The notes under the pieces were generated by a model. The model was not told where the DNA came from, did not search any database, and saw only the letters and a program-made list of their open reading frames with translations. A stretch of DNA of 64,000 nucleotides from Siphonobacter sp. SORGH_AS_0500 (lineage in GTDB: Bacteria; Bacteroidota; Bacteroidia; Cytophagales; Spirosomataceae), in contig NZ_NHPP01000007.1 in NCBI RefSeq assembly GCF_002838835.1, positions 186,001 through 250,000 on the forward strand. The letters are read 5' to 3'. A program made the translations under genes and the position numbers. Below, in pieces: positions 49,907 to 59,414 of this stretch (its first letter is position 1; the number at the start of each line of letters is the position of its first letter).

Positions 49907-50863
49907 TTACTTTTCTGAGAAAACAACTAGGTCGTTTTCGATTCGGTAGTTAATGTTTAGCGAAAGCGATAATTTGGGTAACAATTGAGCTAAAGGTTCA
50001 TAGCGGCTTGTGGCGGTCAGGTATTTATTCCGCATCGAAGCGGGCCAAAGCATTTTTACACCATAGAGTCGTTCCAGTTGATTCACTAAAATAGGAAAAG
50101 CAACGTTTTTGAATTGGAGAAAACGACCTTCTTGCCAACTCAGGTAATTTTGAACATCACCGGATTCTACCTCCAGACTTCCGTTGTCAAGAGCCTGCCC
50201 CCATTGATTTTTGACCAGACTAACGGAGTTCCCCTGAGCGTTACTCAAAACGACCTTCCCTTCCGTAACGGCTACCCAAAGGCCCTGTTTGTGTTGTTTG
50301 GCATTAAACTGCGTTCCTAGGACGCGGATGGAAGCCCGGGAGCTTTCAATGATGAAAGGTTGATGCTTGTTAGGAAATACCTTAAAAAAAGCTTCACCCC
50401 GGAGCTTCACCCGACGAAAATCTCCCCAAAATGACTCCCGATATGAGACTTGTGCCTGATGATTTAATTGTACCTGGGTACCATCCGGAAGTTGTAAAGG
50501 ACGAAAAGGCGTTGACGTATAAATTACCGGTTGAGTTTGATACCAGCGTACGATTGCCCCTGCGGTCCCCACAACGAATAAGGCTAGGCAAGCCGCTGCT
50601 GCCCAATTTTTCAACTGTATTTTTGAACCAAACGAAACCCGCTTTTTACGGAGGATGGTATTCATGACTGCATCCCCTTTCTGAAAGGAAATACCAGGAA
50701 TATTCTCCTCTTCAAACGTATCCCAGTCCTTCTCCATGAGATCAAAAAAAACACTGGAAGGCTGCTTCTTTAACGCTTCACTCAATAGGTGAAGTTCTTT
50801 CGCATCACATTGATTGCGAAGATATTTATCAAAGAGGCTTGCTATGGATTCGGGTGTATTCAA
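49907..50863 (-). CDS. FecR-family anti-sigma factor
   Basis: 318 residues. The N-terminal cytoplasmic part (about 80 residues) would hold the sigma factor. A transmembrane helix follows (AAACLALFVVGTAGAIV, about 88-104). The periplasmic FecR domain (FRPLQLPDGTQVQLNHQAQV, RVLGTQFNAK) and a DUF4974 end (FKNVAFPILVNQLERLYGVK) complete it. It passes the signal from the SusC STN domain to the ECF sigma factor encoded just upstream. Confidence 0.92.
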   Translation of the reverse strand: MNTPESIASLFDKYLRNQCDAKELHLLSEALKKQPSSVFFDLMEKDWDTFEEENIPGISFQKGDAVMNTILRKKRVSFGSKIQLKNWAAAACLALFVVGTAGAIVRWYQTQPVIYTSTPFRPLQLPDGTQVQLNHQAQVSYRESFWGDFRRVKLRGEAFFKVFPNKHQPFIIESSRASIRVLGTQFNAKQHKQGLWVAVTEGKVVLSNAQGNSVSLVKNQWGQALDNGSLEVESGDVQNYLSWQEGRFLQFKNVAFPILVNQLERLYGVKMLWPASMRNKYLTATSRYEPLAQLLPKLSLSLNINYRIENDLVVFSEK

Positions 50864-50912
50864 CGCTTTTTCAGACTTGTTATTCTATCTACAATCAAAG
50901 TGCAGTAAGGTA

Positions 50913-51536
50913 TTACTCTAACAGAAAAAATAATTCACTTGCAGGCGTATATAACATCCGGGAGACCAGTAAAAAAACCGGAACAGATACCTCTGAATTC
51001 ATTTCCAAGGATTGACGGATGCTTTTCAAGGCTTTATTGATCTGTACCTTAATGGTATTTTTAGAAATATTTAGCTGCTGAGCAATCTCTTCGTGAGATA
51101 ACCCCTCCATGCGACTGAGCTGAAAAATTTGCCTTCTTTGAGGAGGAAGTCGCTCTAATGCACTCTGAAGAATTTCCTGATAATCGTTCGACACAACCTC
51201 CGACTCCGTTTGCTGATGTTCTGCGGCATTTTGACTGACAAACTGCTCGAAAGCAGCGTGATAAGCACTTTTCTTAAATTCGTTAAAAATCTGATTTCGA
51301 CTGATCCGAAACAAGTAAGCCTCAAAGTTTAGCTCGGGCTGGAGCGATTGACGCTGTTCCCAAATTTTTAAAAACGTATCCTGAAGAATGTCTTCTGCCG
51401 CTGCCGTAGATTTAACGTAGCGAAGGCTAAATCTGAAAAGTTTGTTTCGATAGCGGTGAAACAAGATTCGAAAGGCCCGCTCATCTCCGTTTGAAACGCG
51501 GGTGACCAGCGTGAAATCGGTTAGTAGTAAAGACAT
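50913..51536 (-). CDS. ECF-type RNA polymerase sigma factor
   Basis: 207 residues with sigma-70 region 2 (FRILFHRYRNKLFRFSLRYV, AAEDILQDTFLKIWEQR) and region 4 (LERLPPQRRQIFQLSRMEGL, SHEEIAQQLNISKNTIKVQI). It is the first gene of the sigma - FecR - SusC - SusD - lipoprotein unit and would switch on the transport genes when ligand is sensed. Confidence 0.93.
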   Translation of the reverse strand: MSLLLTDFTLVTRVSNGDERAFRILFHRYRNKLFRFSLRYVKSTAAAEDILQDTFLKIWEQRQSLQPELNFEAYLFRISRNQIFNEFKKSAYHAAFEQFVSQNAAEHQQTESEVVSNDYQEILQSALERLPPQRRQIFQLSRMEGLSHEEIAQQLNISKNTIKVQINKALKSIRQSLEMNSEVSVPVFLLVSRMLYTPASELFFLLE

Positions 51537-51940
51537 ACACGTGGAAGGTAAAGCTTTACAGGTAAATGTAGACGTACTTTTAGATAGAGCCTGTCAAGGA
51601 ATGATGTTGATTATGTTATCTTTCTATGAAGCGATGCGGTACGGACTTTAAAATTTATTGGGGATTATTATAAGTAGAGAGTAGACGAGACGCTTTAGGC
51701 CAGTTAACGTTAGCTAGGCTTGTTATATGTGTCCCCTTCAGTACTAATTTTAGGCCTGGTCCGCCGCAACTATACAGCGTTTTAATTATTCAACCAAGTA
51801 AAGGTAATGATTCGTCTGGCTAGTAGCCGAGCCTTGGTAGGCCATGTTTTTGTAAAGATGGATTACACAAAGTCTACGAAACACCACTAATCCCCATTTT
51901 TTCCTGTCGTGAGAATCCTAATTTATCTATGTTGTAGCCA

Positions 51941-52216
51941 CTACTTGATCTGATCGTAAGGGATAAAATTACAACTGTCAGTTGTTGCCTTTAGAGTTAG
52001 ACAACTGAATCGGGTAGAGCCTCTCTCTTCAATCACTAACTGCTCAGCCCCCTGTTGAATAGAAGTTAAAAAAATAAATTTGGTCAGTTGTTCAAGTAAT
52101 TTCTCTTTGGCTAACAGAAGACTCTCCACCAAAGTTTGTCTGTAGGGGTAGGGGCATCTTGCTAAAACAATGCTTGCCGAATGAAATGTACTGTTGTTGT
52201 AGCGGATCTCATACAA
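51941..52216 (-). CDS. hypothetical small protein
   Basis: A 91-codon frame (TTG start at 52216) with a helical middle (TLVESLLLAKEKLLEQLTKF) and even composition. There is no known family, no good ribosome site, and the only start is TTG. It lies next to an integrase-leader scar, so it may be an element gene or chance. 51537-51940 holds nothing recognised. Confidence 0.3.
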   Translation of the reverse strand: MYEIRYNNSTFHSASIVLARCPYPYRQTLVESLLLAKEKLLEQLTKFIFLTSIQQGAEQLVIEERGSTRFSCLTLKATTDSCNFIPYDQIK

Positions 52217-52329
52217 ATAGAAGCAATAGTGGCACTACCTCATGCTTTAATAATACTGTTGAAAGGCTCGAATGATCAATGGCACTTGAGTACATTTTTG
52301 AATAGTTTTTGTTGTAAAAAAGGTATTGG

Positions 52330-52565
52330 CTCTTATAGTGATCTGGACATTCATGCTAATTGGAAGCATGGTTGGGGGCACTCCACAACAAAACCTGTTA
52401 TACAATCCATGAATTCAAGCACTTAGGAGGAAAATGGCGATGCGACATTTGGCAGGGCAAAGATTTTCTGCTCTATCCGTTTGCAGGGCGTGCACCAGTC
52501 TGTGTACACGTCTACAAATACCGGCAGTTTTTTGCTGCACCACAGCGAGCACCTATGGATAGTTA
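52330..52565 (+). repeat. P4-type integrase leader scar, copy d, with integrase start relic
   Basis: TGGAAGCATGGTTGGGGGCA (52361-52380) is followed 54 nt later by an ATG (52434) reading MAMRHLAGQ, matching MALSHLACQ of the intact integrase at 54732. AGGAGG precedes it. After these codons the similarity is lost. It is the clearest proof that the repeats are integrase leaders. 52566-52717 shows nothing further. Confidence 0.65.
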
Positions 52566-52717
52566 CCTTTAAAAAATGATGCCCAAAGGCTTATCCTGCC
52601 CAAGCACACTAACGCTAAGGCCAGGAAGCAGTAAAAAGGACAGGATAAACAAGATCAACAGGTGACGTTGTTGCACCAAAATACCGATAACCCATGCCAA
52701 AGACATGCGTGTCTGGG

Positions 52718-52960
52718 TTAACTGCTTCGGTCATTCTTCTTTCTCCACTTTTTAGAAATAAATAGATCAGGGCAATCAGGGTGTTGTTTGACTATTGCTC
52801 TATGCTTTTCGAGCCTTTTAAATTGATCAATCGGAACGTCACCACCATTATAAGTGATGTAGAAATTGCCGTCTTGACCTAAGTAGATTTGTCGAAAATT
52901 ACCCTCGACTTTGTTGTCCAAGAGCTTCATAATTTCATTGTCATGCCTATTACTCATCAT
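52718..52960 (-). CDS. hypothetical small protein
   Basis: 80 residues (NEIMKLLDNKVEGNFRQIYL, GQDGNFYITYNGGDVPIDQF), ending with a basic tail (KKWRKKN). Composition looks coding and two Met starts are present, but no family is recognised. It lies among decayed mobile DNA. Confidence 0.45.
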   Translation of the reverse strand: MMSNRHDNEIMKLLDNKVEGNFRQIYLGQDGNFYITYNGGDVPIDQFKRLEKHRAIVKQHPDCPDLFISKKWRKKNDRSS

Positions 52961-52989
52961 TCTGTCTCTGTGTAAGGGGCGAGGGCTTT

Positions 52990-53422
52990 CAAAATGCTCT
53001 TAGCACGCAAACCCATATCTTTATGGTATCACGAGAAGCAATGCAGTCAAAGTCTATAATCTTATGGTACAAAGTGCCTTCTGATAGAACTCCAAAGCCT
53101 CAGCCACCTGTTCGACGACCTCGTGCGGGATTGGGGTTGTTTCTGGTTCGGTGATGTAGGGGCAGTCTGCTTTCCAAGGGCGTTGTAAACGATGATACCT
53201 ATTTGATGATACCTATTTCACCTTTCATGGCAACATATAAATACCCTGGCCCATCCTCTTCATCTTCCATGCATGCGACAATCTCATTGTAAGCTATCTG
53301 ATAGTCATTGTCTATCGTCACCCCATCGGCTGCCTTAACATTAAGCCGTCCGGTCGCGGCGGGGTGATCAAACATACGGGTTGTGCCTTTAATGATTTGA
53401 TGTGTATCCCATTGATTGATTT
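52990..53422 (-). other. relics of small genes on the minus strand
   Basis: Two short coding-like stretches end in stops: one with ADCPYITEPETTPIPHEVVE and VAEALEFYQKALC (about 53170-53060), another with MFDHPAATGRLNVKAADGVT and EDEEDGPGYLYVAMKGEIGI (about 53380-53205). Both lack proper starts or length. They are probably fragments of accessory genes. Confidence 0.3.
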
Positions 53423-53463
53423 ATCCCTTTAACCACTTGGCGGTTGGTTAAAGGGATTTTTTT
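53423..53463 (+). terminator. rho-independent terminator
   Basis: ATCCCTTTAACCA (53423-53435) pairs with TGGTTAAAGGGAT (53445-53457) and is followed by a run of seven T on the plus strand. No intact gene precedes it on that strand, so it marks a lost gene or guards against read-through. 53464-53779 shows nothing further. Confidence 0.65.
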
Positions 53464-53779
53464 AGGTAAGGGTCTTCTCATCTGTTTGCTTCGAAATACA
53501 TACTCCTCACTAAAGGCTCTTTTAAGCGTGCAATGCCCATCACAAGCTCTTTAATGGTGTTTGTTTGGGAGCGGGGTATCTTTGAGCTATACTCCTCTTA
53601 TCAGAGTAAAAATATGTATCAACTTTGTAATTAAAGCTACATACAGTTAGATAGTTAAATAACGTATTTTAATCTTTATACTTAGGCTTCGTCAACATGC
53701 ATTACTGTCACTGGCGTAGACAATGCCCAACCTTTGATACAAAATTAGTCATTGTCGAAATGGCTAAACGGAGCAGTCA

Positions 53780-53870
53780 TGGGGAGGAAAACGCTCAGCG
53801 AATTACAAGTCCTGCCACTACCGCTCGGTGTGTATGAGTGGGTGCCTGGTGTATTGGGTATGCCCCAAAG
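53780..53870 (+). pseudogene. relic of a radical-SAM SPASM domain
   Basis: About 85 bases (CAGTCAT, AAACGCTCAGCGAATTACAA, CCGCTCGGTGTG, GAGTGGGTGCCTGGT) match the DNA of the radical-SAM gene around 27592-27672, which encodes CRTCRYRSVCTSGCPVYR. Frameshifts have destroyed the reading. A second cassette copy once stood here. Confidence 0.65.
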
Positions 53871-53969
53871 AAAGCCAGTCCTAATAAGCCACCATTTGAT
53901 GCTAATTTTAGCATTGTTTTATTGTTTTTTTATGCTGAAAGTAGCATAAAACAAAACCTAAAATGTCAA

Positions 53970-54285
53970 GTTATCAGTCGACTTCTTTCTACAAAAAGGA
54001 ATAACTCTTATGCTTTGATTGAAGCATGCCTGGAATTAGATGATCAAAAAACTTGACATTGTTTCTTTGTGAAAAGGGAATGGCAAGCAATTGTATCCAT
54101 GATTGTGTAGTCAAACTGCTGCCTTTGGGGTTTGTTACTGCTTGGTAACATTAAGTAGGTTAGGTATAAAATGCCAGTTGAGCTTCTGACTTCTTTGGCG
54201 GGGCTGTTCAGAAAATCATCTTGCCCAATGCTAATAAGCTTATTGTTTTTGAAACACGGATATACAAAGTGGCGGTTGCTTTTTA
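53970..54285 (+). pseudogene. relic of the 27836 membrane-anchored gene
   Basis: GCATGCCTGGAATTAGATG (about 54025-54043) and the stretch with GTTCAGAAAATCATCTTGCC and CTTATTGTTTTTGAAACACG (about 54205-54262) match the gene at 27836. It follows radical-SAM sequence in the same order as at 26.4-28.3 kb. Confidence 0.6.
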
Positions 54286-54399
54286 AGTCAGCTAGAGCAT
54301 CGTTTCAGAAGCCCTTGAGGGCATCTCCGTTCATCGGCCTACATGATTGATGGTACTCTAGTACAGCTTTTCATAAATTTTCGTTGCCTAAAGAATAGC

Positions 54400-54535
54400 T
54401 TGATGATACCCTAGGTTATATGGACATTCATCGTAACTGGGGGCATACTTGGGGGCAGCTAACAGGATGATCCATTTTAATATCAATGAATTCAAACATT
54501 TGGGAAGGATCTGGCAATGCGGCTACGGGCACCAC
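54400..54535 (+). repeat. P4-type integrase leader scar, copy e
   Basis: TGGGGGCATACTTGGGGGCA (54438-54457) is followed 54 nt later by CTGGCAATGCGGCTACGGG, aligned with the integrase start of copy d. It stands directly before the leader of the intact integrase, so two insertions are stacked in tandem. Confidence 0.6.
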
Positions 54536-54656
54536 TCTCTTTTTTACTGACATTATCAGTCGTTACGCGAGCGAAAATTATTCCATTTTCGCAGCACCTT
54601 AATTATATCCTCACCTTATCCGTCTGCGTCTATCTGATACCCACATTAATCAAAAA

Positions 54657-54677
54657 TGGGGGCATGATTGGGGGCAT
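54657..54677 (+). repeat. integrase leader motif, copy f (intact integrase)
   Basis: TGGGGGCATGATTGGGGGCA (54657-54676) lies 55 bp before the intact integrase start. It may be an integrase-binding or attachment element. All better-preserved copies share TGGGGGCAT plus TTGGGGGCA. Confidence 0.6.
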
Positions 54678-54731
54678 GAAAGGGTCGGTTATTGCTCAAA
54701 CGTTTCGCTATGAGAATCAGGGAGTGTAAAC

Positions 54732-55922
54732 ATGGCATTGTCCCATCTGGCCTGTCAGGCCGCTAAACCAAAAAACAAACCATACAAGATTACCGACGGA
54801 GAAGGGCTATACCTGGAAGTGACTCCGCATGGGACCAAATTCTGGCGGCTTAAATATCGACTTCATGGCAAAGAAAGGCGAATATCGATTGGTGCGTACC
54901 CTGCTGTTTCGATCGCCGAAGCCCGTAAAGCCAAAGAAGAGATAAAAAAAGAACTAAAGCTGGGCATCGATCCGGTCTTGAAACGTGTTCAAGTGACTCA
55001 AACCCAGGCGCTGAACCAGCAACTGAACTTCAAAACGATGGCCTTGGAATGGTATCACAAGCAACTTCCTTTATGGAAGTCATCGCACGCCGAGATCATC
55101 AAACATCGCTTGGAGAAGTATATATTTCCATCCCTGGGTAATTTCCCACTGGCAGACATCAAACCATTAATGATGCTGAGCTGCCTTCAAAAGATTGAAA
55201 AAACAGCTCCTGAACTTTCCCGGCGAATGAAGGCCTTGTGTGGTCACGTCTTTAAGTATGCCATTGCGACTGGGCGGGCAGAACAGGATCCGACGTATGG
55301 GTTAGAGGCTGCGATGAAAAAAATCAAGCGGGGGCACTATGCCTCCATCTCAGTGGATGAGTTTCCGGCATTTCTAGCTTGCCTTCATGAGTACCAGAAT
55401 CAGGTGCATCGCCAAACTTTTCTCGCCCTCCAATTATTACTGCTGACGTTTGTTCGTACGTGTGAACTGGTAGAGGCTAAATGGGAAGAAATACATTTTG
55501 AAAAAGCGATGTGGATTATTCCTGCCCAGCGGATGAAAATGAATCTTCCTCATATGGTTCCCTTGTCACGACAATCGCTAGCGATTTTTCGAGAGCTTAA
55601 AACTTTGAATGGGAGTCGGGATTTTGTCTTTCCTAGCTATTATAATCACAAAACCCACATGAGTAAAAATACGATGCTAGTGGCGATCAAGCGGATGGGA
55701 TATAATGGGAAAATGACGGGTCATGGATTTCGAGCTCTGGCCTTGGGGATTATAAAAGAAAAACTAAACTATGCCCATGACATTGCCGATCGACAACTCG
55801 CTCATGTTCCGAAAAGTAGTGTGGATCGGGCCTATGACCGTGCCCAGTTTTTGACTCAACGCACGCATATGATGCAGGAATATGCAGATTACATTGACCA
55901 AGTGCTAAACAAGCATGATTAA
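54732..55922 (+). CDS. P4-type tyrosine integrase (DUF4102)
   Basis: 396 residues. The N-terminal DUF4102 arm-binding domain (DGEGLYLEVTPHGTKFWRLK, RISIGAYPAVSIAEARK) is followed by a core-binding domain. The catalytic part has TFVRTCELVEAKWEEI (Arg), MTGHGFRALA (HxxR), RQLAHVP (His) and the Tyr in RAYDRAQ. It is full length. It is the only intact member of a family whose leader scars are spread through the window, and probably mobilised DNA to its right or left. Confidence 0.9.
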   Translation: MALSHLACQAAKPKNKPYKITDGEGLYLEVTPHGTKFWRLKYRLHGKERRISIGAYPAVSIAEARKAKEEIKKELKLGIDPVLKRVQVTQTQALNQQLNFKTMALEWYHKQLPLWKSSHAEIIKHRLEKYIFPSLGNFPLADIKPLMMLSCLQKIEKTAPELSRRMKALCGHVFKYAIATGRAEQDPTYGLEAAMKKIKRGHYASISVDEFPAFLACLHEYQNQVHRQTFLALQLLLLTFVRTCELVEAKWEEIHFEKAMWIIPAQRMKMNLPHMVPLSRQSLAIFRELKTLNGSRDFVFPSYYNHKTHMSKNTMLVAIKRMGYNGKMTGHGFRALALGIIKEKLNYAHDIADRQLAHVPKSSVDRAYDRAQFLTQRTHMMQEYADYIDQVLNKHD

Positions 55923-55954
55923 TAATGTCTGTCAGAGACTTCAAAGTAAACGCT

Positions 55955-56455
55955 CCTGCTTAAAAGTTGGTAACGGATGTGACCGAATTTAAGGTCAAAG
56001 GAGAAAAGCCGTATGTGTCTGTGTGATCCATATAATCAGGAACTTATTAGCTATCAACTCTCGAGAAGACCTGTATTCAAAATGGTCATAGAGATGCTTG
56101 AAAAAGGAAATAGGCTCATTGAAAGAAGGCGTACTGATCCATTCGGATCAGGGCTGGTCCTACCAGAGGGATCTTACCAAACCTGGCTAAAAGACCGAGG
56201 CATTATTCAGAAGATGTCCCGAAAAGCAAACTGCCGGACCATCTAGACAATGCGTGATGAAGAATTTTTTTGGCACGCTCAAGTCCGAACTTTTTATCTG
56301 AATACCTATGACTCTATAGAGGTGCTACCAAGGAGATCAAGGCTGTATTCATTATTACAATAAGCACCGAATCAAACTTAAGTTAAAGGCAATGAGCCTG
56401 ATGAAAATCGAGATCAGTACTACGTAACTAAATCCTAATTCCGTCTAACTTTTGG
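55955..56455 (+). mobile_element. decayed IS3-family transposase (orfB C-terminal half)
   Basis: Several frames carry pieces of an IS3/IS150-type DDE transposase in order: TDVTEFKVKGEKPYVS, DPYNQELISYQLSRRPVFKM, IHSDQGW, KDRGIIQKMSRK, NFFGTLKSELF, IHYYNKHRIKLKLKAMS. Frameshifts and the loss of the N-terminal half make it inactive. The stretch CCGTCTAACTTTTGGGGGA near 56440-56458 looks like the element's terminal repeat. Confidence 0.75.
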
Positions 56456-56561
56456 GGGATTTTCCATTTTTGTTCAACAAATAAAGTTAATTGTCTGCAG
56501 AATTCTATTTCCCAATTTGTATTCCTTTTAGCTATTATAGGTATGATTTTAAAACTTTTTT

Positions 56562-56610
56562 GCCAGCAGTTTCGGCTTAGCGATTCGCTCGATTAACTGC
56601 TGGCTTTTTT
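56562..56610 (+). terminator. rho-independent terminator
   Basis: GCCAGCAGTT (56562-56571) pairs with AACTGCTGGC (56595-56604), followed by six T on the plus strand. It follows the IS relic. No other feature is seen in 56456-56749. Confidence 0.6.
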
Positions 56611-56749
56611 GATTATTCTGTATTTTTTACTGGATTTATTAAATTTTCCCCATTCTTTGCTGTTCAAATCAATTTCTCAGAACAAGAAGAGATTTAATTC
56701 AAAAAAGTTAGGGCATTTCGAAAAGATATTATAGGGAATAAAAAGACTA

Positions 56750-57814
56750 TTAATTTGTCTCTCTCCTTTTAAAAAGCCCTGCATTTAAGTTCGATCCCAT
56801 TGATCCTTCTGCTAATTGAAGGTAATTTCGTTTACTCTGATCTTTTTCGATGACTACATTTCCGGTGGTTTGTATGTTTTTCATTACTAGAAAGTCTGTT
56901 GGTGTGGCATCACTGTCGCTTAATGGGCCGCTTCCATATCCTGCTAGTTTATTATAATTGACAAAAATGCAATCAGAAGCTTTATACCGGCGTGTGCTTC
57001 CCTTTTCCCTTATCCATATTGTACTCGTATTAGCAATGATATTGTGATGGAAGTCGAATTCATCTCCATTGGTACCTTGTGTAGTCCATACACCACAGAA
57101 ATAACCACCGTATACCAATGAATGTCGCATTGCACTGTGGCTGCCATTCTTTCCATCGTTTTTCCAAAAAACAACTGGAATTTTACAATTGAAAAAGACA
57201 CAATGATCGATAACCAGACCATAGCCATTGGCTATAACTCCTACATGTAATGGTAATACATCTACATTTCCGGCGAACAGGCATTGTGTGACGAGCAGAT
57301 CATCCAGTTTTTTCCCATCACGCCATATGGGATAAGATCGTCGTAAATTGTTATCATCGAGGTAAGTATAATCAGGACTGCCTGTAAACCGCAGACCTTC
57401 AATAGTAACATGGCTAACCTCGGGTTGTATACCTTTTGCTTCTTTTCCTCCTACACCGGGTTCAAGGGGTACAACCGTTACTACAATCGGCATTTTGTTA
57501 GGTGTCCAGTCTGTATCATCAGGCATAACTTCCGCACGAATGACAAGACGGTTGGTGAAGCTGTATTTATCATTGTTAAATAAAACAGTCTGGGTTAATA
57601 CATGAATGCCTTCTGAAAGGATGATTGTTGTTTCTGCTTGATCTTTGTTTAGATTGACACGCCTTGCTGCCTCTAAAAGCGTTTTTAACGGCTGGGTTTT
57701 TAATCCAGAATTGTTGTCATTGCCCGTTTTAGGATTCACATGCAATTGTTCTGCTTTTACCCAAAGCAAATTCATTACGAAGAATAGAAGACTTAGTGTT
57801 GTTGATTTTATCAT
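56750..57814 (-). CDS. secreted right-handed beta-helix protein
   Basis: About 354 residues from the ATG at 57814, which leaves a clean signal peptide (IKSTTLSLLFFVMNLLWVKA); an upstream start at 57865 would spoil it. LHVNPKTGNDNNSGLKTQPL, followed by LLEAARRV, is the DUF1565-like opening of parallel beta-helix proteins. Repeated turns follow (VTIEGLRFTGS, VIDHCVFFNC, AMRHSLVYGG, FHHNIIAN). Such folds include polysaccharide lyases and glycan-binding proteins; the catalytic type is not clear. The next gene is an AraC regulator on the same strand. Confidence 0.7.
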   Translation of the reverse strand: MIKSTTLSLLFFVMNLLWVKAEQLHVNPKTGNDNNSGLKTQPLKTLLEAARRVNLNKDQAETTIILSEGIHVLTQTVLFNNDKYSFTNRLVIRAEVMPDDTDWTPNKMPIVVTVVPLEPGVGGKEAKGIQPEVSHVTIEGLRFTGSPDYTYLDDNNLRRSYPIWRDGKKLDDLLVTQCLFAGNVDVLPLHVGVIANGYGLVIDHCVFFNCKIPVVFWKNDGKNGSHSAMRHSLVYGGYFCGVWTTQGTNGDEFDFHHNIIANTSTIWIREKGSTRRYKASDCIFVNYNKLAGYGSGPLSDSDATPTDFLVMKNIQTTGNVVIEKDQSKRNYLQLAEGSMGSNLNAGLFKRRETN

Positions 57815-57886
57815 ATTCCTTTTTTCTGTAAAATTGGGAATAAGGGTGCCCTGCAAAAAGGTCATTTTATCTTTAAAGTTGTCATT

Positions 57887-58753
57887 TTATAATTTCTTTC
57901 GGTATTGCTGAGGAGTAGTATTAGTAAGTTTTTTAAAGAATCGGTTAAAATTGGACGGATCTGAGAATCCAAACTCAAAACAAATTTCTTTTATAGATTT
58001 GTTTTGATATAGTCTTTTCTTTATTTCTGAAATTAGCTTGCAATGAATCATTTGCAGTGCTGATAATCCACTAAACTGTCTGCAGATTTTATTAAGGAAT
58101 CCCGGGCTCACATGAAGCATTTGGGTATATGCTTCAACGGTGTGGTCCTGTAAAAACCTCTTTTCCAACAAAGACCGGAATCTATAAAAATCTGCATGCA
58201 CATAGGTATCCCGTTGAATATTGTAAACACTCGCATAATAGCGATTGAGAATGACGAGCAGTTGATATAGTATCGATCTAATCAGATGATTGCTGTCATT
58301 CTGAATTTGTTCGAACTCTCGCTCTATTTCATATAAAAGTTCTAGGCACTTCTCAAATGATGTTTCACCTATCTGCATATTGGTGGGATGTGAATACTGA
58401 CTGAAGTATTGAAAACGGTACAGAAATAGCTCATCCGAAAAAAAAAGATGGAGAAAGTCTTTTTCAAAAAATAAGGAATACCCTTTTACCTCGGTCTCGA
58501 TTTCCCAGCGGCGAAGTTGTCCAGGGCTTGTAAAAATAATAGTTTGCGGATATAAAGGCATTTTATACTCATCCAATAGAAATGTTCCTGATCCCGCTGT
58601 GATAAAAATAATTTCGTAAAAACTAAGTTGATGCAATGTGCTGTCTAACACATAATTTTTAAGGGTTTCAATGCGTCCAATATCTAATAGTAGCTCTGAA
58701 CCATATTTATCAGGCACAAAATGATATGTTTTAATTTTGGGGATTAATGCCAT
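57887..58753 (-). CDS. AraC-family transcriptional regulator
   Basis: 288 residues. An N-terminal cupin-like sensing part (SFYEIIFITAGSGTFLLDEY, LYPQTIIFTSPGQLRRW) and a C-terminal AraC double helix-turn-helix (VEAYTQMLHVSPGFLNKICR, IKEICFEFGFSDPSNFNRFF, ending TPQQYRKKL). It lies 72 bp upstream of the beta-helix gene and may control it. The ligand is unknown. Confidence 0.88.
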   Translation of the reverse strand: MALIPKIKTYHFVPDKYGSELLLDIGRIETLKNYVLDSTLHQLSFYEIIFITAGSGTFLLDEYKMPLYPQTIIFTSPGQLRRWEIETEVKGYSLFFEKDFLHLFFSDELFLYRFQYFSQYSHPTNMQIGETSFEKCLELLYEIEREFEQIQNDSNHLIRSILYQLLVILNRYYASVYNIQRDTYVHADFYRFRSLLEKRFLQDHTVEAYTQMLHVSPGFLNKICRQFSGLSALQMIHCKLISEIKKRLYQNKSIKEICFEFGFSDPSNFNRFFKKLTNTTPQQYRKKL

Positions 58754-59414
58754 TTGTTTTATAATTTCTAGCTATTAGAATAAATTGAAAATATAAATTT
58801 TGATTGTATCTAGAAGTGTAAATTAAAAAAGAATCGATTGCTCCATTCCATGATGGGCACATTTCATCAATCATTTAAAATGAGGTCATTACTATTTTTA
58901 ACTCATATTATGGATTACAACAAACGACGTAATCGCAGCGGCGGATGCTAGTTTTTTAGCAACAGTTATAGGGCTTATAACGAGCACTCGTCCCATTTTC
59001 CTGATATCACTACCATTTAAGGCTTATTTATACCATCTTTTCTTGAATCTTCCGCTCATGACCTTGTTGATTAACGTAATTTTTAATAAAAGTTTCCACA
59101 TCGCTAAGGTGGCTTATCTCCTGGCGTTACGGTATGACGCTTTATCAATTCAATATCGCCACAATAATTACAGGCAACGGATTCATATACCATCCTCAAA
59201 TGTAATTACATGTTTATATCACTACCTCTGCCTCCATTAATATTAATATAGAAGGTTTTCCCATGATCCAAATGTAAAATGGAGAGGCCTACATTGGCTT
59301 TTTAGCTGAAATGATTTGCTGGTTATCCTTGTGGTATATTTGAAATCTAACCTCTAACTCATTTTCTAACGGTGTACGTTCAACGTTTTGGACTCTAGTA
59401 TGCGGAGGTAGAGG
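58754..59414. other. intergenic region before the mobilisation block
   Basis: No gene or clear repeat is seen; the short frame at 59043-59240 has no family features. The region separates the AraC gene from the cargo block that starts at 59415. Confidence 0.5.

Noticed and set aside
54517..54729. 70-codon frame just before the P4-type integrase
   Set aside because: It spans the leader repeat (encoding GGMIGGMKG from the G-rich motif) and is explained by the repeat structure rather than by coding.
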